A stretch of 40,010 bases of DNA from a virus, in the IMG/VR virus record IMGVR_UViG_3300034166_001736, positions 1 to 40,010 of that record, one strand, 5' to 3'. Below are positions 6,976 to 14,486 of the stretch, piece by piece. The notes beneath the pieces were generated by a model. The model searched no databases. It was given only the letters and a program-made list of their open reading frames with translations, and was not told the DNA's origin. Within the stretch, counting starts at the first letter, position 1. Every line of letters starts with the position of its first letter. The position numbers and the translations under genes are program-made.

Positions 6976-8045
6976 TTCTCATTGATCCTGCCATTAGGAA
7001 CTCTACTTTTAGTCTTTATCTCGCTCATGAATTTCCTGAGAATAATTTTACCACCACTGAGAACCTTGTTGATTTGCTCTTCTGGTTTCCTAAGAGTTTT
7101 CTGTTGTGATTCCTCTTTACAAAATCCAGTTATAGTTGTTCCCTTCATCGAAAGACCTGCGGGACCAGAAGCATTAAACATAACCATCTGCTTATATTTA
7201 GTGTTGTAAACCCAGAGTTGTTGACTTCCGACAATTTCAGTTGGTTGAATCGAGACAATCTTGAAAGGCTTAAACTCTTTCTGATATTTGATCCTCTTGA
7301 CAACATCAACTGCCAGCTTCTGTTTCTTCTTCCTGGGTTTCCGAACCTTTGACGCCTTACGATTAGAAGTGTGGCGATCTAAGTCTGCCATCCATTCTTC
7401 CAGAAACCTGGCCTGCTTGAGCCTGTCTTTTCCGAATGAGTTTCTGACTTCTTTGTCGGTGCAATTAAGATCTTCAAGAACACGACTGTAGTAGTCGCGA
7501 ATCATACCAGAGATTTGCGGCGAAACATTATTTTTCTGAAGAAAATCATAAAGAGCAAACTTCTGTGATTTCGTTACAAAAAGATCATAAGCTTCTTCTA
7601 GATCCGCGATAACGTTTTGGCCTTTTTCTTTGATCCGTTCTTGGATGTTGGGTTTTTCTTTTGTTGTTGTGATCTCTTCAGGATCGCTCAACTTGGAACC
7701 AGAATTGATAATTTCTTTAACTTTATATTCAAAACGCTGTTGCGTTTCTTTATCGAACTTAGTTCCATTGAGTGCCATCTTGGCCATCCAGAACACGGTC
7801 GGTATGACTCGTTTCGGATTGATCCTCTTGGCAGAACGAATATCTGATTTGGAGGAGCCACTGCGATCTAAATAATCTAGAAACCACCTGTGGCCTTTCT
7901 CGGCATCTTGGGTGTAGTTATACCAAGTCAGAGCCTTGGATAGCTGAAGATTATCGATCTTGCCGATAATAATGGGTTCGGCGCCATAGTAAACATCCGT
8001 ATTACCAGATGACCTACGAGCCTTACGTTTTTTAACTTTAAGCAT
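6948..8045 (-). CDS. Uncharacterised T4-like phage protein, 365 aa
   Basis: The 365-residue product starts at the ATG at 8045 with a GGGAAG site and has its own early-type promoter. It opens with a basic segment (MLKVKKRKARRSS) and contains a second very basic stretch near 230-245 (ASKVRKPRKKKQKL), which hints at nucleic-acid binding. The region from about 255 to 365 is predicted beta-rich and contains QLWVYNTKYKQM and KGTTITGF. I recall similar proteins as conserved unknowns next to rnh in T4-like phages. It overlaps the RNase H gene by 28 bases. No catalytic motif is evident. Confidence 0.65.
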   Translation of the reverse strand: MLKVKKRKARRSSGNTDVYYGAEPIIIGKIDNLQLSKALTWYNYTQDAEKGHRWFLDYLDRSGSSKSDIRSAKRINPKRVIPTVFWMAKMALNGTKFDKETQQRFEYKVKEIINSGSKLSDPEEITTTKEKPNIQERIKEKGQNVIADLEEAYDLFVTKSQKFALYDFLQKNNVSPQISGMIRDYYSRVLEDLNCTDKEVRNSFGKDRLKQARFLEEWMADLDRHTSNRKASKVRKPRKKKQKLAVDVVKRIKYQKEFKPFKIVSIQPTEIVGSQQLWVYNTKYKQMVMFNASGPAGLSMKGTTITGFCKEESQQKTLRKPEEQINKVLSGGKIILRKFMSEIKTKSRVPNGRINENCILLRVVK

Positions 8046-8069
8046 TTTTCTTCCCTAAGCTAGAACACC

Positions 8070-8098
8070 ATTCTAGCCTAAATTAACTGAAAAGTCAA
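8070..8098 (-). promoter_or_regulatory. Early sigma70-like promoter
   Basis: TTGACT (8098-8093), a 17-bp spacer and TAGAAT (8075-8070) lie on the minus strand, 25 bases upstream of the start at 8045. The -35 hexamer overlaps the TGA stop of the glycosyltransferase gene. Confidence 0.75.
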
Positions 8099-9030
8099 TC
8101 GTTTTTTACGAATGATATCAATGACTTCCACTGGGGAATTACAGCATCCCAGCTGTATCTGTGGTCAACATAAAACTTATTTAAGGAGAAATTCATGTTA
8201 TCTTTATTTTCCAGCAGAAAGTGAATAGAATCTTCTAGATTATTGTGAAAAACCCCAGCATGTTCATTCATATATTCTGAATATCGATACATGTGGTTGA
8301 GGCCTGCCGAAATCTCAGGAAGAGCCGCCAAATCAGAGTGCACACAAAGACACCCAGCAGACATAGCCTCTACCATAGCCAAGCAAAAAGTTTCTTTCCA
8401 CATAGAGGGATAAGCAAAGATATGCGCCTGTTGAAGAGCCTGCCTTACAACACTGTTTGGTTGGAACCCATGATAATTAATCCCAGGATGATTCCTGCAA
8501 CGATCAAAAAGGGGCTCATAAACTTTATCCCTCTCTGGCCATCCATAGATATTGAACGAAGAGAAAACATCCAACTCTAGTTTACCATCAAACTTCTCAT
8601 AAAGATTTTCAAATACGGGAACAAGAATCTCAAGACCCCTGTGTGGTGTTGATGTGTAAATCAACTTCACTTTATCAGTAGGATCAGGTTTCTTAACTTG
8701 TGGAATTGGTTCAATAGCGTTATGAATAACAAAACATTTGTGGTTGTTTGGAATGCCAAGTTTGTCGATGTATTGTTGCATTTGCCAGTAAGAAACAAAG
8801 ACCAGAGCGGAGAATCTGTTTCTTGAGAGGTCATTGCTTAGGTGTTGAGACTCTGGATCTTCTGGCAAATCGTGCAGATGCAGAATTCGTTTTTTGTTTC
8901 GCTCAATATCTCTGACTCTTGAGCTTATAAGCTGAATGCCATCGAGACTATCACCCAACCTTTCAAACAATCCTCGCGTCACGAGTTCTGTCCCGCCATT
9001 GGCATTGACGTTCAATTCATTTATTTGCAT
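8095..9030 (-). CDS. GT4-type glycosyltransferase
   Basis: The 311-residue protein looks like a GT-B fold, family 4 glycosyltransferase. The N-terminal half begins NANGGTELVTRGL (8-20), the usual nucleotide-sugar loop, and has HNAIEP near 104-109. The C-terminal half has YTSTPHRGLEIL (about 125-136), then FAYPSMWKETFCLAMVEAMSAG (about 206-227), which contains the E-x7-E type donor-binding motif. Phage glycosyltransferases modify virion proteins, phage DNA bases or host surface sugars; which applies here cannot be told. The start overlaps the previous gene's stop by 14 bases. No membrane segment is seen, so the enzyme is probably cytoplasmic. Confidence 0.85.
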   Translation of the reverse strand: MQINELNVNANGGTELVTRGLFERLGDSLDGIQLISSRVRDIERNKKRILHLHDLPEDPESQHLSNDLSRNRFSALVFVSYWQMQQYIDKLGIPNNHKCFVIHNAIEPIPQVKKPDPTDKVKLIYTSTPHRGLEILVPVFENLYEKFDGKLELDVFSSFNIYGWPERDKVYEPLFDRCRNHPGINYHGFQPNSVVRQALQQAHIFAYPSMWKETFCLAMVEAMSAGCLCVHSDLAALPEISAGLNHMYRYSEYMNEHAGVFHNNLEDSIHFLLENKDNMNFSLNKFYVDHRYSWDAVIPQWKSLISFVKND

Positions 9031-9232
9031 TTTTATTGTCCATAGATTTAATAAAGTCTTTGAATTGCTGACGCGGCAGATGACCGTAATTAATGAAAAG
9101 GTCTACGCCATATGACGTCAATATCGGTTTATAACTTATTTGATCCAAACGAGCAAAATTATTTTTCAATAAAATATTGACTGCTTCTTCGTCAGCCCAT
9201 ATCTCTGTAAATAAAATAGTCGGAAATATCAT
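9017..9232 (-). CDS. Hypothetical protein, 71 aa
   Basis: The 71-residue product begins MIFPTILFTEIWADEEAVNI and has no motif that I recognise. The start overlaps the stop of the upstream gene as ATGA, and its end overlaps the glycosyltransferase start, so it belongs to a tightly packed four-gene run (glutaredoxin, SH3-like, this gene, glycosyltransferase). The compact size and mixed alpha/beta pattern suggest a small globular protein. Confidence 0.6.
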   Translation of the reverse strand: MIFPTILFTEIWADEEAVNILLKNNFARLDQISYKPILTSYGVDLFINYGHLPRQQFKDFIKSMDNKNANK

Positions 9233-9465
9233 GTCGTTTCATGCACAATAAAATCAATAACAGAGTCCTTTCGAAAAGACCTCCAACCAGAGTTTTCGAT
9301 GTCCCAGACAGAAACGATATTCTCGTTGGTCTTTCGTTCCGATTCTGTTTGTTTTTCCGGAAGAAGATCTTCTTTAAGAGTGCACAGCATTCGCCGAACA
9401 TCTCCATTCACTTTGGTGAAAACCACTGTGCACTTATTATTCTTTAGATCATTAACATACATCAT
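9229..9465 (-). CDS. SH3-like beta-barrel protein (DUF2693-like)
   Basis: The 78-residue protein resembles a small family found in T4-like phages (DUF2693-like). The pattern VVFTKVNGDVRRMLCTLKED (14-33), then VSVWDIENSGWRSFRKDSVIDF (52-73), is a beta-strand-rich layout in which the second half resembles an SH3-type barrel. T4-type relatives are short early proteins of unknown role. It is coupled to both neighbours by 4-base stop/start overlaps: the glutaredoxin gene upstream and the 71-residue gene downstream. Confidence 0.65.
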   Translation of the reverse strand: MMYVNDLKNNKCTVVFTKVNGDVRRMLCTLKEDLLPEKQTESERKTNENIVSVWDIENSGWRSFRKDSVIDFIVHETT

Positions 9466-9716
9466 TTTAGATACTCCTTCAATCTATCAAATCCACCAAC
9501 TTCAATATTAAACTGATCGCCATCTTCACTATATTTTTGATGAACAATCATAGGAAATGTTTTTTGTTCTGGAAACTTTGTTCTAAATTCTTCCAGAGTA
9601 TAATCAGATCCAAGATTCTTAACTTCAAATTTCTTTGAGCGCATCAGCAAAAAGCTCTTTGCTTGCTGACAAAAAGAACAATTGTCTTTAGAGTATACAG
9701 TAAACGTTTCTTGCAT
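9462..9716 (-). CDS. Glutaredoxin
   Basis: The 84-residue protein is a glutaredoxin with active site CSFC (13-16), the cis-proline segment KTFPMIV (about 52-58) and the glutathione-site VGGFDRL near 73-79. T4 NrdC is the analogous electron donor for ribonucleotide reductase. Here it may reduce the class II reductase encoded at 12.4-14.3 kb or other phage thiol enzymes. It leads the overlapping run towards the glycosyltransferase. The start ATG has a weak GGAA site. Confidence 0.9.
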   Translation of the reverse strand: MQETFTVYSKDNCSFCQQAKSFLLMRSKKFEVKNLGSDYTLEEFRTKFPEQKTFPMIVHQKYSEDGDQFNIEVGGFDRLKEYLK

Positions 9717-9730
9717 AATATGTGGTTCCG

Positions 9731-10120
9731 TTAAGCAGCTTTTTTCTCTTCAAGTAAAGTTAGCGAATGTTCACGATCGATGAAAAAATACTCGATTTTG
9801 ACTGGGGAAAATTGTTGCATCTCATCAATGATGTCTTGTGGAGTAAGAGTTGAGCATGTATACACATCAAACTCCATCAATCCAGGACTTACTGCATCCC
9901 ACACATGCATGGCAATGTGGCTCGTCTCAATGATTGTAACTGCGGTCAATCCCTGATTTCCGACCATATTGGAGTAGACGCTATATGGTCCCATAAGAAT
10001 TTTCATTCCAATTTTATCTACCAATTTTTTCATCCACTCATTAATAAGATCGGTGTCTTTTGGTGGATTGTTTACTTCTGCTCTGATTATCAGATGCTTG
10101 TGTTCGAGTACCTTTTGCAA
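9731..10120 (-). CDS. speD: S-adenosylmethionine decarboxylase (SpeH/SpeD type)
   Basis: The 129-residue product matches the short bacterial-type AdoMet decarboxylase, a pyruvoyl enzyme that makes the aminopropyl donor for spermidine. The self-cleavage site is expected at S67 in IIETSHIAMHVWD; the residue before it is Thr rather than the usual Glu, with Glu one earlier. H72 and C89 (FDVYTCS) fit the proton-handling residues. Known relatives occur in cyanophages. Polyamines neutralise packaged DNA and aid translation. The start is TTG at 10120; the N-terminal strand LEHKHLIIRAEV fits the family start well. Some members lack activity, so activity needs testing. Confidence 0.8.
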   Translation of the reverse strand: MQKVLEHKHLIIRAEVNNPPKDTDLINEWMKKLVDKIGMKILMGPYSVYSNMVGNQGLTAVTIIETSHIAMHVWDAVSPGLMEFDVYTCSTLTPQDIIDEMQQFSPVKIEYFFIDREHSLTLLEEKKAA

Positions 10121-10155
10121 TTCAAGTAAATTCCCTATAAAGATGTTGAAAAAAA

Positions 10156-10476
10156 TTAATGGGTGTAACTGGGGTCCGTTGCTACGTCAGTCAATTTGAC
10201 GTGAGTGGGGACACCACCCTCGCCACGATGTATAGCATAAACAAAATGATTTCCAGCGGGAGAAACGTGAACACATTTTTCCTGATTTTTCGATGAGAAG
10301 AATGTTTCGCCCCCTTTGTGCTTTATCATAAGATTAGTTTCAAGATCGTGCTCTGGATGTGGAAGTCTTGTTTCTGGTCCAACCCAATCAGGTATTCCAC
10401 CAGTGCGCAACTTTCGCGATGTCGGTTTTGCCTTTGCTTCTTTGATTAATTGTCTCATTGATGGCGTCATTTTCAT
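10156..10476 (-). CDS. Hypothetical protein, 106 aa
   Basis: The 106-residue product starts behind a strong AGGAG site and its own early-type promoter. Residues 1-25 are basic and helical (SMRQLIKEAKAKPTSRK), and the rest is mixed, with GETFFSSKNQEKCVHVSPAG and an end HVKLTDVATDPSYTH. I do not recognise a family. It is the first gene of a short unit leading into the AdoMet decarboxylase gene. Confidence 0.6.
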   Translation of the reverse strand: MKMTPSMRQLIKEAKAKPTSRKLRTGGIPDWVGPETRLPHPEHDLETNLMIKHKGGETFFSSKNQEKCVHVSPAGNHFVYAIHRGEGGVPTHVKLTDVATDPSYTH

Positions 10477-10493
10477 TTCATTCTCCTGTTTTT

Positions 10494-10521
10494 ATCTTAC
10501 CTGTTTTTTAAGTTTTGTCAA
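10494..10521 (-). promoter_or_regulatory. Early sigma70-like promoter
   Basis: TTGACA (10521-10516), a 16-bp spacer and TAAGAT (10499-10494) lie just upstream of the AGGAG site of the 106-residue gene on the minus strand. The -35 lies in the last codons of the GIY-YIG-like gene. Confidence 0.65.
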
Positions 10522-10925
10522 GCAATTTTGATATTTTTTAGGTGGCTCGACGACACCTTGACAGACAACCAATCATTATAAAATTTATCAGAAATAATAG
10601 CGTCAGATTCTAAAATATATTTCGACTCAAAGTAGTTACATTCTCCTCGACTTTTACAAAAACGAAGAATTGTTCGTTTAAAACAATCTTCGCCAAAAAG
10701 CTTTACGTCCTCTAATAATTCTTTGGATGATCCGAAATAAGTTTTCCAGTCAGACTGTTTTCTTATCTTTTTTCTTTTACCCTTAACTTGTTTGTATCCA
10801 GCTTTAGTAAGAAGTTTTTTACCATAATATTTTTTGCCGTTTTTAGAACATTCTATAAGATAGACAAACCCAAAAGCGTCTTCAGGAGGTTCTTCTAATA
10901 TTTTTCCATCATAATGCCAAGACAA
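10518..10925 (-). CDS. GIY-YIG-like endonuclease (Seg-like)
   Basis: The 135-residue protein has a GIY-YIG nuclease-like N-terminal core: FVYLIECSKNGKKYYGKK (20-37), in which YYG replaces YIG, then a basic region, then DWKTYFGSSKELLEDVKLFG (59-78), and FESKYILES (99-107) with the metal-binding Glu candidate E100. This layout matches small phage endonucleases related to T4 Seg homing enzymes. Its start is TTG directly after the TAA of the upstream head-type gene, so it appears inserted flush between two genes. Activity is not guaranteed given the changed signature. Confidence 0.7.
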   Translation of the reverse strand: MSWHYDGKILEEPPEDAFGFVYLIECSKNGKKYYGKKLLTKAGYKQVKGKRKKIRKQSDWKTYFGSSKELLEDVKLFGEDCFKRTILRFCKSRGECNYFESKYILESDAIISDKFYNDWLSVKVSSSHLKNIKIA

Positions 10926-11357
10926 TTATTTTGTGCCGTGATTATGTATGGTAATAACACCATTTCCGTGAAAAGTTATAGATCTTAATGTGTCGCTTGA
11001 TGTTGGTTTAGGAGGTGGGCCTAATCCCTTTACTCTATTATTTTGCTGTTTTATGTGTTTCATGGCCCAATTAATAAACGCAGGAGGAGATAATATCTCC
11101 GGAGATAATATCTCCTGCGGAGGAGATAACCTTAAATTTCTGGAAACTCCTGTCGTGTTTACGTGAAATTGTTCAGGATTATTTTTGTCACCTTCGAAAT
11201 GATTTATGTCCACTTTAACGTTTAAATTTTTTGATGTTTTTGTTCTCAATTCATTAGCGATATTTGAAGCTGCGATTTCTCCCAATTGTTTAAAAGAACC
11301 GTGCCAATCAACTTTGGGTTTATTCCCCCCAAAAATAAACTGTCTGAACGTTTTCAA
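10926..11357 (-). CDS. CTS-tagged putative internal head protein, 143 aa
   Basis: I place the start at the TTG at 11357 because AGGAG lies exactly six bases upstream; the ATG at 11363 would abut that site. This gives the N-terminus MKTFRQFIFGG, close to the T4 capsid-targeting sequence MKTYQEFIAEA. The rest (about 130 residues) has no recognised domain. Residues about 75-95 (SPPQEILSPEILSPPAF) are encoded by a tandem DNA palindrome. The gene is behind a perfect late octamer (11385-11392) that directly follows a terminator. I infer packaging in the head. Confidence 0.65.
   Translation of the reverse strand: MKTFRQFIFGGNKPKVDWHGSFKQLGEIAASNIANELRTKTSKNLNVKVDINHFEGDKNNPEQFHVNTTGVSRNLRLSPPQEILSPEILSPPAFINWAMKHIKQQNNRVKGLGPPPKPTSSDTLRSITFHGNGVITIHNHGTK
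11086..11115. repeat. Tandem palindrome, two perfect 15-bp copies
   Basis: GGAGATAATATCTCC occurs twice head to tail (11086-11100 and 11101-11115), with a partial third copy (GGAGGAGATAACC) just after. It lies inside a coding region and encodes the repeated EILSP motif. Each copy is a 7-bp inverted repeat around one base. Confidence 0.85.
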
Positions 11358-11384
11358 TCGCATCTCCTAGATTATATTTTGTTA

Positions 11385-11392
11385 TATTTATA
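11385..11392 (-). promoter_or_regulatory. T4-type late promoter TATAAATA
   Basis: A perfect late octamer is present on the minus strand, 28 bases upstream of the TTG start at 11357 and immediately downstream of the terminator at 11393-11422. Confidence 0.75.
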
Positions 11393-11422
11393 AAAAATCC
11401 CCAGGCGGTCCCAGGGATTTTT
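11393..11422 (-). terminator. Intrinsic terminator after the repeat-protein gene
   Basis: AAAAATCCC pairs with GGGATTTTT around a G/C-containing inner region, followed on the minus strand by a T-run. It ends the VEV/KEV repeat gene and could act in both directions. Confidence 0.8.
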
Positions 11423-11443
11423 ATATTTGCGATCTACAGCAGT

Positions 11444-12364
11444 TTATGTAGAGGTGTTTGCCCCAGTCTCAGTTGGTTCAGTTGGCTCGGGAGGTGTTGG
11501 CGGTAACACGTTCGCTAAAGCTAACTGAAGAGAATTTAGTTGATCTTGCAGTTCTTTTAATTGATCAGAGTTTTCTACTGGAACTTCTTTTATGGTTTCT
11601 ACTGGAACTTCTTTGACGACTTCAACTTCTTTGATGACTTCAACAATTCTTTCTGGCCCAGGAACTTCTTTGATAACTTCTACCTCTTTAACGACCTCAA
11701 CAGGAACTTCCTTGATGACCTCGACTTCTTTGATGACTTCAACAGGAACCTCAACTCGAACTTCTTTAATAACCTCAACTTCTTTGATAACTTCTACTTC
11801 TTTGATGACTTCAACAGGAACTTCCTTGACGATTTCCACTTCCTTAATGACTTCAACAGGAATTTCCTTGACGACCTCAACAATTCTTTCTGGCCCAGGA
11901 ACTTCTTTGATAACTTCTACTTCTTTGATGACATCTTTGAAGATTTCCACAGGAACTTCTTTGACGATTTCAACAATTTCTGTGGGTCCAGGAATTTCTA
12001 TTTCAATAACACGTTCGGGTCCAGGAACTTCCTTGATGACTTCAACAGGAACTTCAACTCGAACTTCTTTGACAACCTCAACAATACGCTCAGGTCCAGG
12101 AACTTCTACTATTACAGGAGAGTTATCGAGTTTTCCAGACATGAAATCATTGAGTTTTTGTAGCTCAACGTCCCGAGCTTTTAGAACCTGAATCTCTTGC
12201 ATAGTTCTTTCAATCTCATTCTGATCTCGTTCAGACTGAGATAAAGCGCGCTCTTCTCTATCTTTAATTTCTTTTTGTTTAGCTTTTATCAAAGCTTCAA
12301 GTTGATCGACACGCTGTTTTGCGGAAAATCCTAACTGCTTTAGCTCTTCGAGTATCTGTGACAT
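11444..12364 (-). CDS. VEV/KEV repeat protein with coiled-coil ends
   Basis: The 306-residue product has three parts. Residues 1-75 are a charged coiled coil. Residues about 80-270 are built almost wholly from short units such as VEVIKEVPVEV and VPGPERIVEVVKE, with the prolines and VPGPE marking longer periods. The C-terminus is a short coil followed by a Pro/Thr tail (PPTPPEPTEPTETGANTST). The alternating V/E/K pattern suggests a long extended rod or beta-type fibre. A perfect late promoter (12397-12404) argues for a virion protein. I have no family assignment. The codons themselves are also repetitive, so length variation by slippage is likely. Confidence 0.7.
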   Translation of the reverse strand: MSQILEELKQLGFSAKQRVDQLEALIKAKQKEIKDREERALSQSERDQNEIERTMQEIQVLKARDVELQKLNDFMSGKLDNSPVIVEVPGPERIVEVVKEVRVEVPVEVIKEVPGPERVIEIEIPGPTEIVEIVKEVPVEIFKDVIKEVEVIKEVPGPERIVEVVKEIPVEVIKEVEIVKEVPVEVIKEVEVIKEVEVIKEVRVEVPVEVIKEVEVIKEVPVEVVKEVEVIKEVPGPERIVEVIKEVEVVKEVPVETIKEVPVENSDQLKELQDQLNSLQLALANVLPPTPPEPTEPTETGANTST

Positions 12365-12396
12365 TTTGGACCCTTTGTTAAGATACGAATCTTTCT

Positions 12397-12404
12397 TATT
12401 TATA
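12397..12404 (-). promoter_or_regulatory. T4-type late promoter TATAAATA
   Basis: A perfect octamer lies just downstream of the RNR stop and about 32 bases upstream of the start of the repeat-protein gene on the minus strand. Confidence 0.75.
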
Positions 12405-12408
12405 AAAA

Positions 12409-14268
12409 CTAAATCTCAGTCACCGTGCAGTCTCCAGAAACGCAAGCGAATTCATTTGCTGATTTCGTCTGATCCCCTCGTTCATAGCTTGGGAATAAAT
12501 CCCAGTCAATTTTGGGGAAATTGTCCACCCACTTGTTATAGGTTTCCTCGTCAATTTCCTGGAATGGAGCTTGCTGATAAACGCTGTCGTCTTTGGGCAG
12601 GAACGAAATACCAGCAATATCATCAAAGTTGTTATAAACAAAATTTGCTACTGCCAGCCACTCGTCTTCACCAACCTTAATTGTGACTGATGGGTTGTGT
12701 TCGCACCACTTCTGGAAAGAAATCATCCAGTAATTAAGGTGTTCGATAGCACCAATATCAGAAGAAACAAGTGCATTTTTGGGAGCTTTCTGTGGGAAAG
12801 AGAACACCATGCGGTCATTTGGCTTCATGATATCTGGTTCATGAGGAACGCCCTGATCAATCAGGAACTTGGTGATAGCTTCCACATTGTTCGAACGAAT
12901 TGTTCGGATGTAGTGTCTATAGAAACGAGTATGCACTCCGGGAGCAGAGTCAACTAATTCTGAAACTGTTCCTGATGGTTTCTGACAAGTAATAGAAACG
13001 GACTGATTGATGCCGAGTTTCTTGGCCCAGATCTCATTGGTTTCGATCGCGACCTGCTTTAGTTCTGGCATCCATTCAAAGGAAAGAATATTATCAAACA
13101 CTCCCGTCAGAGAAACTCCGAGAAGCCTTTCTTCTTCGCAATTGTCTTTCCAGACTTTGCGGAGATATTTGAAATTAGTAAGAGTTGATTGGACCGTGCC
13201 AATGATTGTGGCTAACTCAACTTTAGTTTTCAAGGTTTCGATTGTATCAGTGTCACGAACTACGACCTCTGAAAGATTACAAAACTGATATGGACGGAGA
13301 ATAATTTCGGCGCATGGGTTCACACCGAAAGCAACATCGCTATTTCTCCTGCCTGTTCGCTCAGCTTGCTTTTTCAGAGCATGACGATTGATGATGCCAC
13401 GCTCGCCAGACTTGGAGTCATAGATAGCTTTCCACTCATCAATAAACTGAGAAAGAGTGGGCTTTTCATCGTAAATAGCTGAGTTGTTGGCCAGAGACCT
13501 GTGGGGGTGTGTCTGCCACCAGTTCCCTGATTTAGCCAAAGCCATTTCTTTATCAGAAAGGTCAGATAGTGAGATCAGAGCAGCCCTGCGAACTCCTCCG
13601 ACAACCACACAGTCTGCAATCTTACAAACGATATCGTGGCACTCAATCGGCCTTAGTTTTCTTCCAGAAGCTTCTCTTACTGTTTTGATGATATAATCAA
13701 AGGTCTCTTTTAGAGGACCAGGGCCTGAAGCTCTTCCACCGAATGTTTTAAGAGGAGCTCCTGCGGGTCGGACCAAAGAATAATCAATCTCTGGAACCTG
13801 TCCGGACCAAAGAAGAGCAAGAAGTTCTTTTAGGGCTCGAGCCCACCCAGCCTTTGAGTCGCCCACAACGATCTTGGTATTTGACTTCTCGAAATGTTCT
13901 GAAATGCTTGGAAGCTTGTCTACGTTTCTCCGCTCAACCGAAAATCCTACGCCTGTTCCGCAAAGGGTAACGTAGAACATCTCGTCGAAAGATCTCAGAC
14001 TGTCAATTGGAAGATAAGAACAGTTATAGCCTGCCACGTTGCACCTATCAAGAGCAGGTCCTGCAGTCATAAGAGCTCTCATTGAAGGCATAACTTCTAG
14101 ATTGAGAATAGCCAAACGAATCCGCTCAACTGTCTTGGAATCGACGCATTTGCTGAGGACATTATCGCAATATCGTTGAACAGTTTCTTCCCAAACTTCC
14201 CTGCGATTTTCCTTTTCCAACCATCTCGCATACTTAGAAACTGCAATAATTTTTTGATAATCTTTCAT
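12409..14268 (-). CDS. Class II (B12-dependent) ribonucleotide reductase
   Basis: The 619-residue protein resembles monomeric adenosylcobalamin-dependent ribonucleotide reductases. NPCAEIIL (about 319-326) carries the thiyl-radical Cys with the Asn and Glu used in catalysis. RCNVAGYNCSYLPID (75-89) holds the first redox Cys, and a CxxxxC pair sits at the very end (CVSGDC, then TVTEI). It is shorter than the 739-residue Lactobacillus leichmannii enzyme, consistent with a trimmed insert domain. Its role is to make deoxynucleotides without oxygen or a second subunit, but it needs host cobalamin. I choose the ATG at 14268, with AAAGG eight bases upstream, over the GTG at 14277. ThyA and primase genes are upstream in the same direction. 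Confidence 0.88.
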   Translation of the reverse strand: MKDYQKIIAVSKYARWLEKENRREVWEETVQRYCDNVLSKCVDSKTVERIRLAILNLEVMPSMRALMTAGPALDRCNVAGYNCSYLPIDSLRSFDEMFYVTLCGTGVGFSVERRNVDKLPSISEHFEKSNTKIVVGDSKAGWARALKELLALLWSGQVPEIDYSLVRPAGAPLKTFGGRASGPGPLKETFDYIIKTVREASGRKLRPIECHDIVCKIADCVVVGGVRRAALISLSDLSDKEMALAKSGNWWQTHPHRSLANNSAIYDEKPTLSQFIDEWKAIYDSKSGERGIINRHALKKQAERTGRRNSDVAFGVNPCAEIILRPYQFCNLSEVVVRDTDTIETLKTKVELATIIGTVQSTLTNFKYLRKVWKDNCEEERLLGVSLTGVFDNILSFEWMPELKQVAIETNEIWAKKLGINQSVSITCQKPSGTVSELVDSAPGVHTRFYRHYIRTIRSNNVEAITKFLIDQGVPHEPDIMKPNDRMVFSFPQKAPKNALVSSDIGAIEHLNYWMISFQKWCEHNPSVTIKVGEDEWLAVANFVYNNFDDIAGISFLPKDDSVYQQAPFQEIDEETYNKWVDNFPKIDWDLFPSYERGDQTKSANEFACVSGDCTVTEI

Positions 14269-14345
14269 AACACACACCTTTGTTGAGATTGCTGGGAATT
14301 CATATTTAGTTTTGTAAACGTTGAATTAACGGTCATTAAAAATAC

Positions 14346-14477
14346 TTAATTTACGGGAACGCAACAACAGAAATACAGGAACGAAACTGTTCTGTCTGAG
14401 GGAGAAGAATCACCCGCTTTATAGAAACGATAATCGTCTTCCATCGAAGGTTCGTAGTCAAAATTAAAGTTATACAT
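14346..14477 (-). CDS. Small protein with CCC motif, 43 aa
   Basis: A 43-codon frame starts at the ATG at 14477 with GGAG five to seven bases upstream, nine bases after the ThyA stop. The product starts with an acidic, aromatic section (MYNFNFDYEPSMEDDYRFYK) and ends FLYFCCCVPVN, with three adjacent cysteines. It sits between the ThyA and RNR genes. The cysteines could have a redox or metal role, but this is a guess. An ACTAAATA late-like box lies at 14303-14310, in front of the RNR gene. Confidence 0.55.
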   Translation of the reverse strand: MYNFNFDYEPSMEDDYRFYKAGDSSPSDRTVSFLYFCCCVPVN

Positions 14478-14486
14478 AATTTTCTC

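Noticed and set aside
11561-12191. Two long plus-strand frames with NFFDDFN-like and STSLMTST-like repeats
   Set aside because: They are mirror frames of the VEV/KEV repeat gene; repetitive DNA leaves all frames open.
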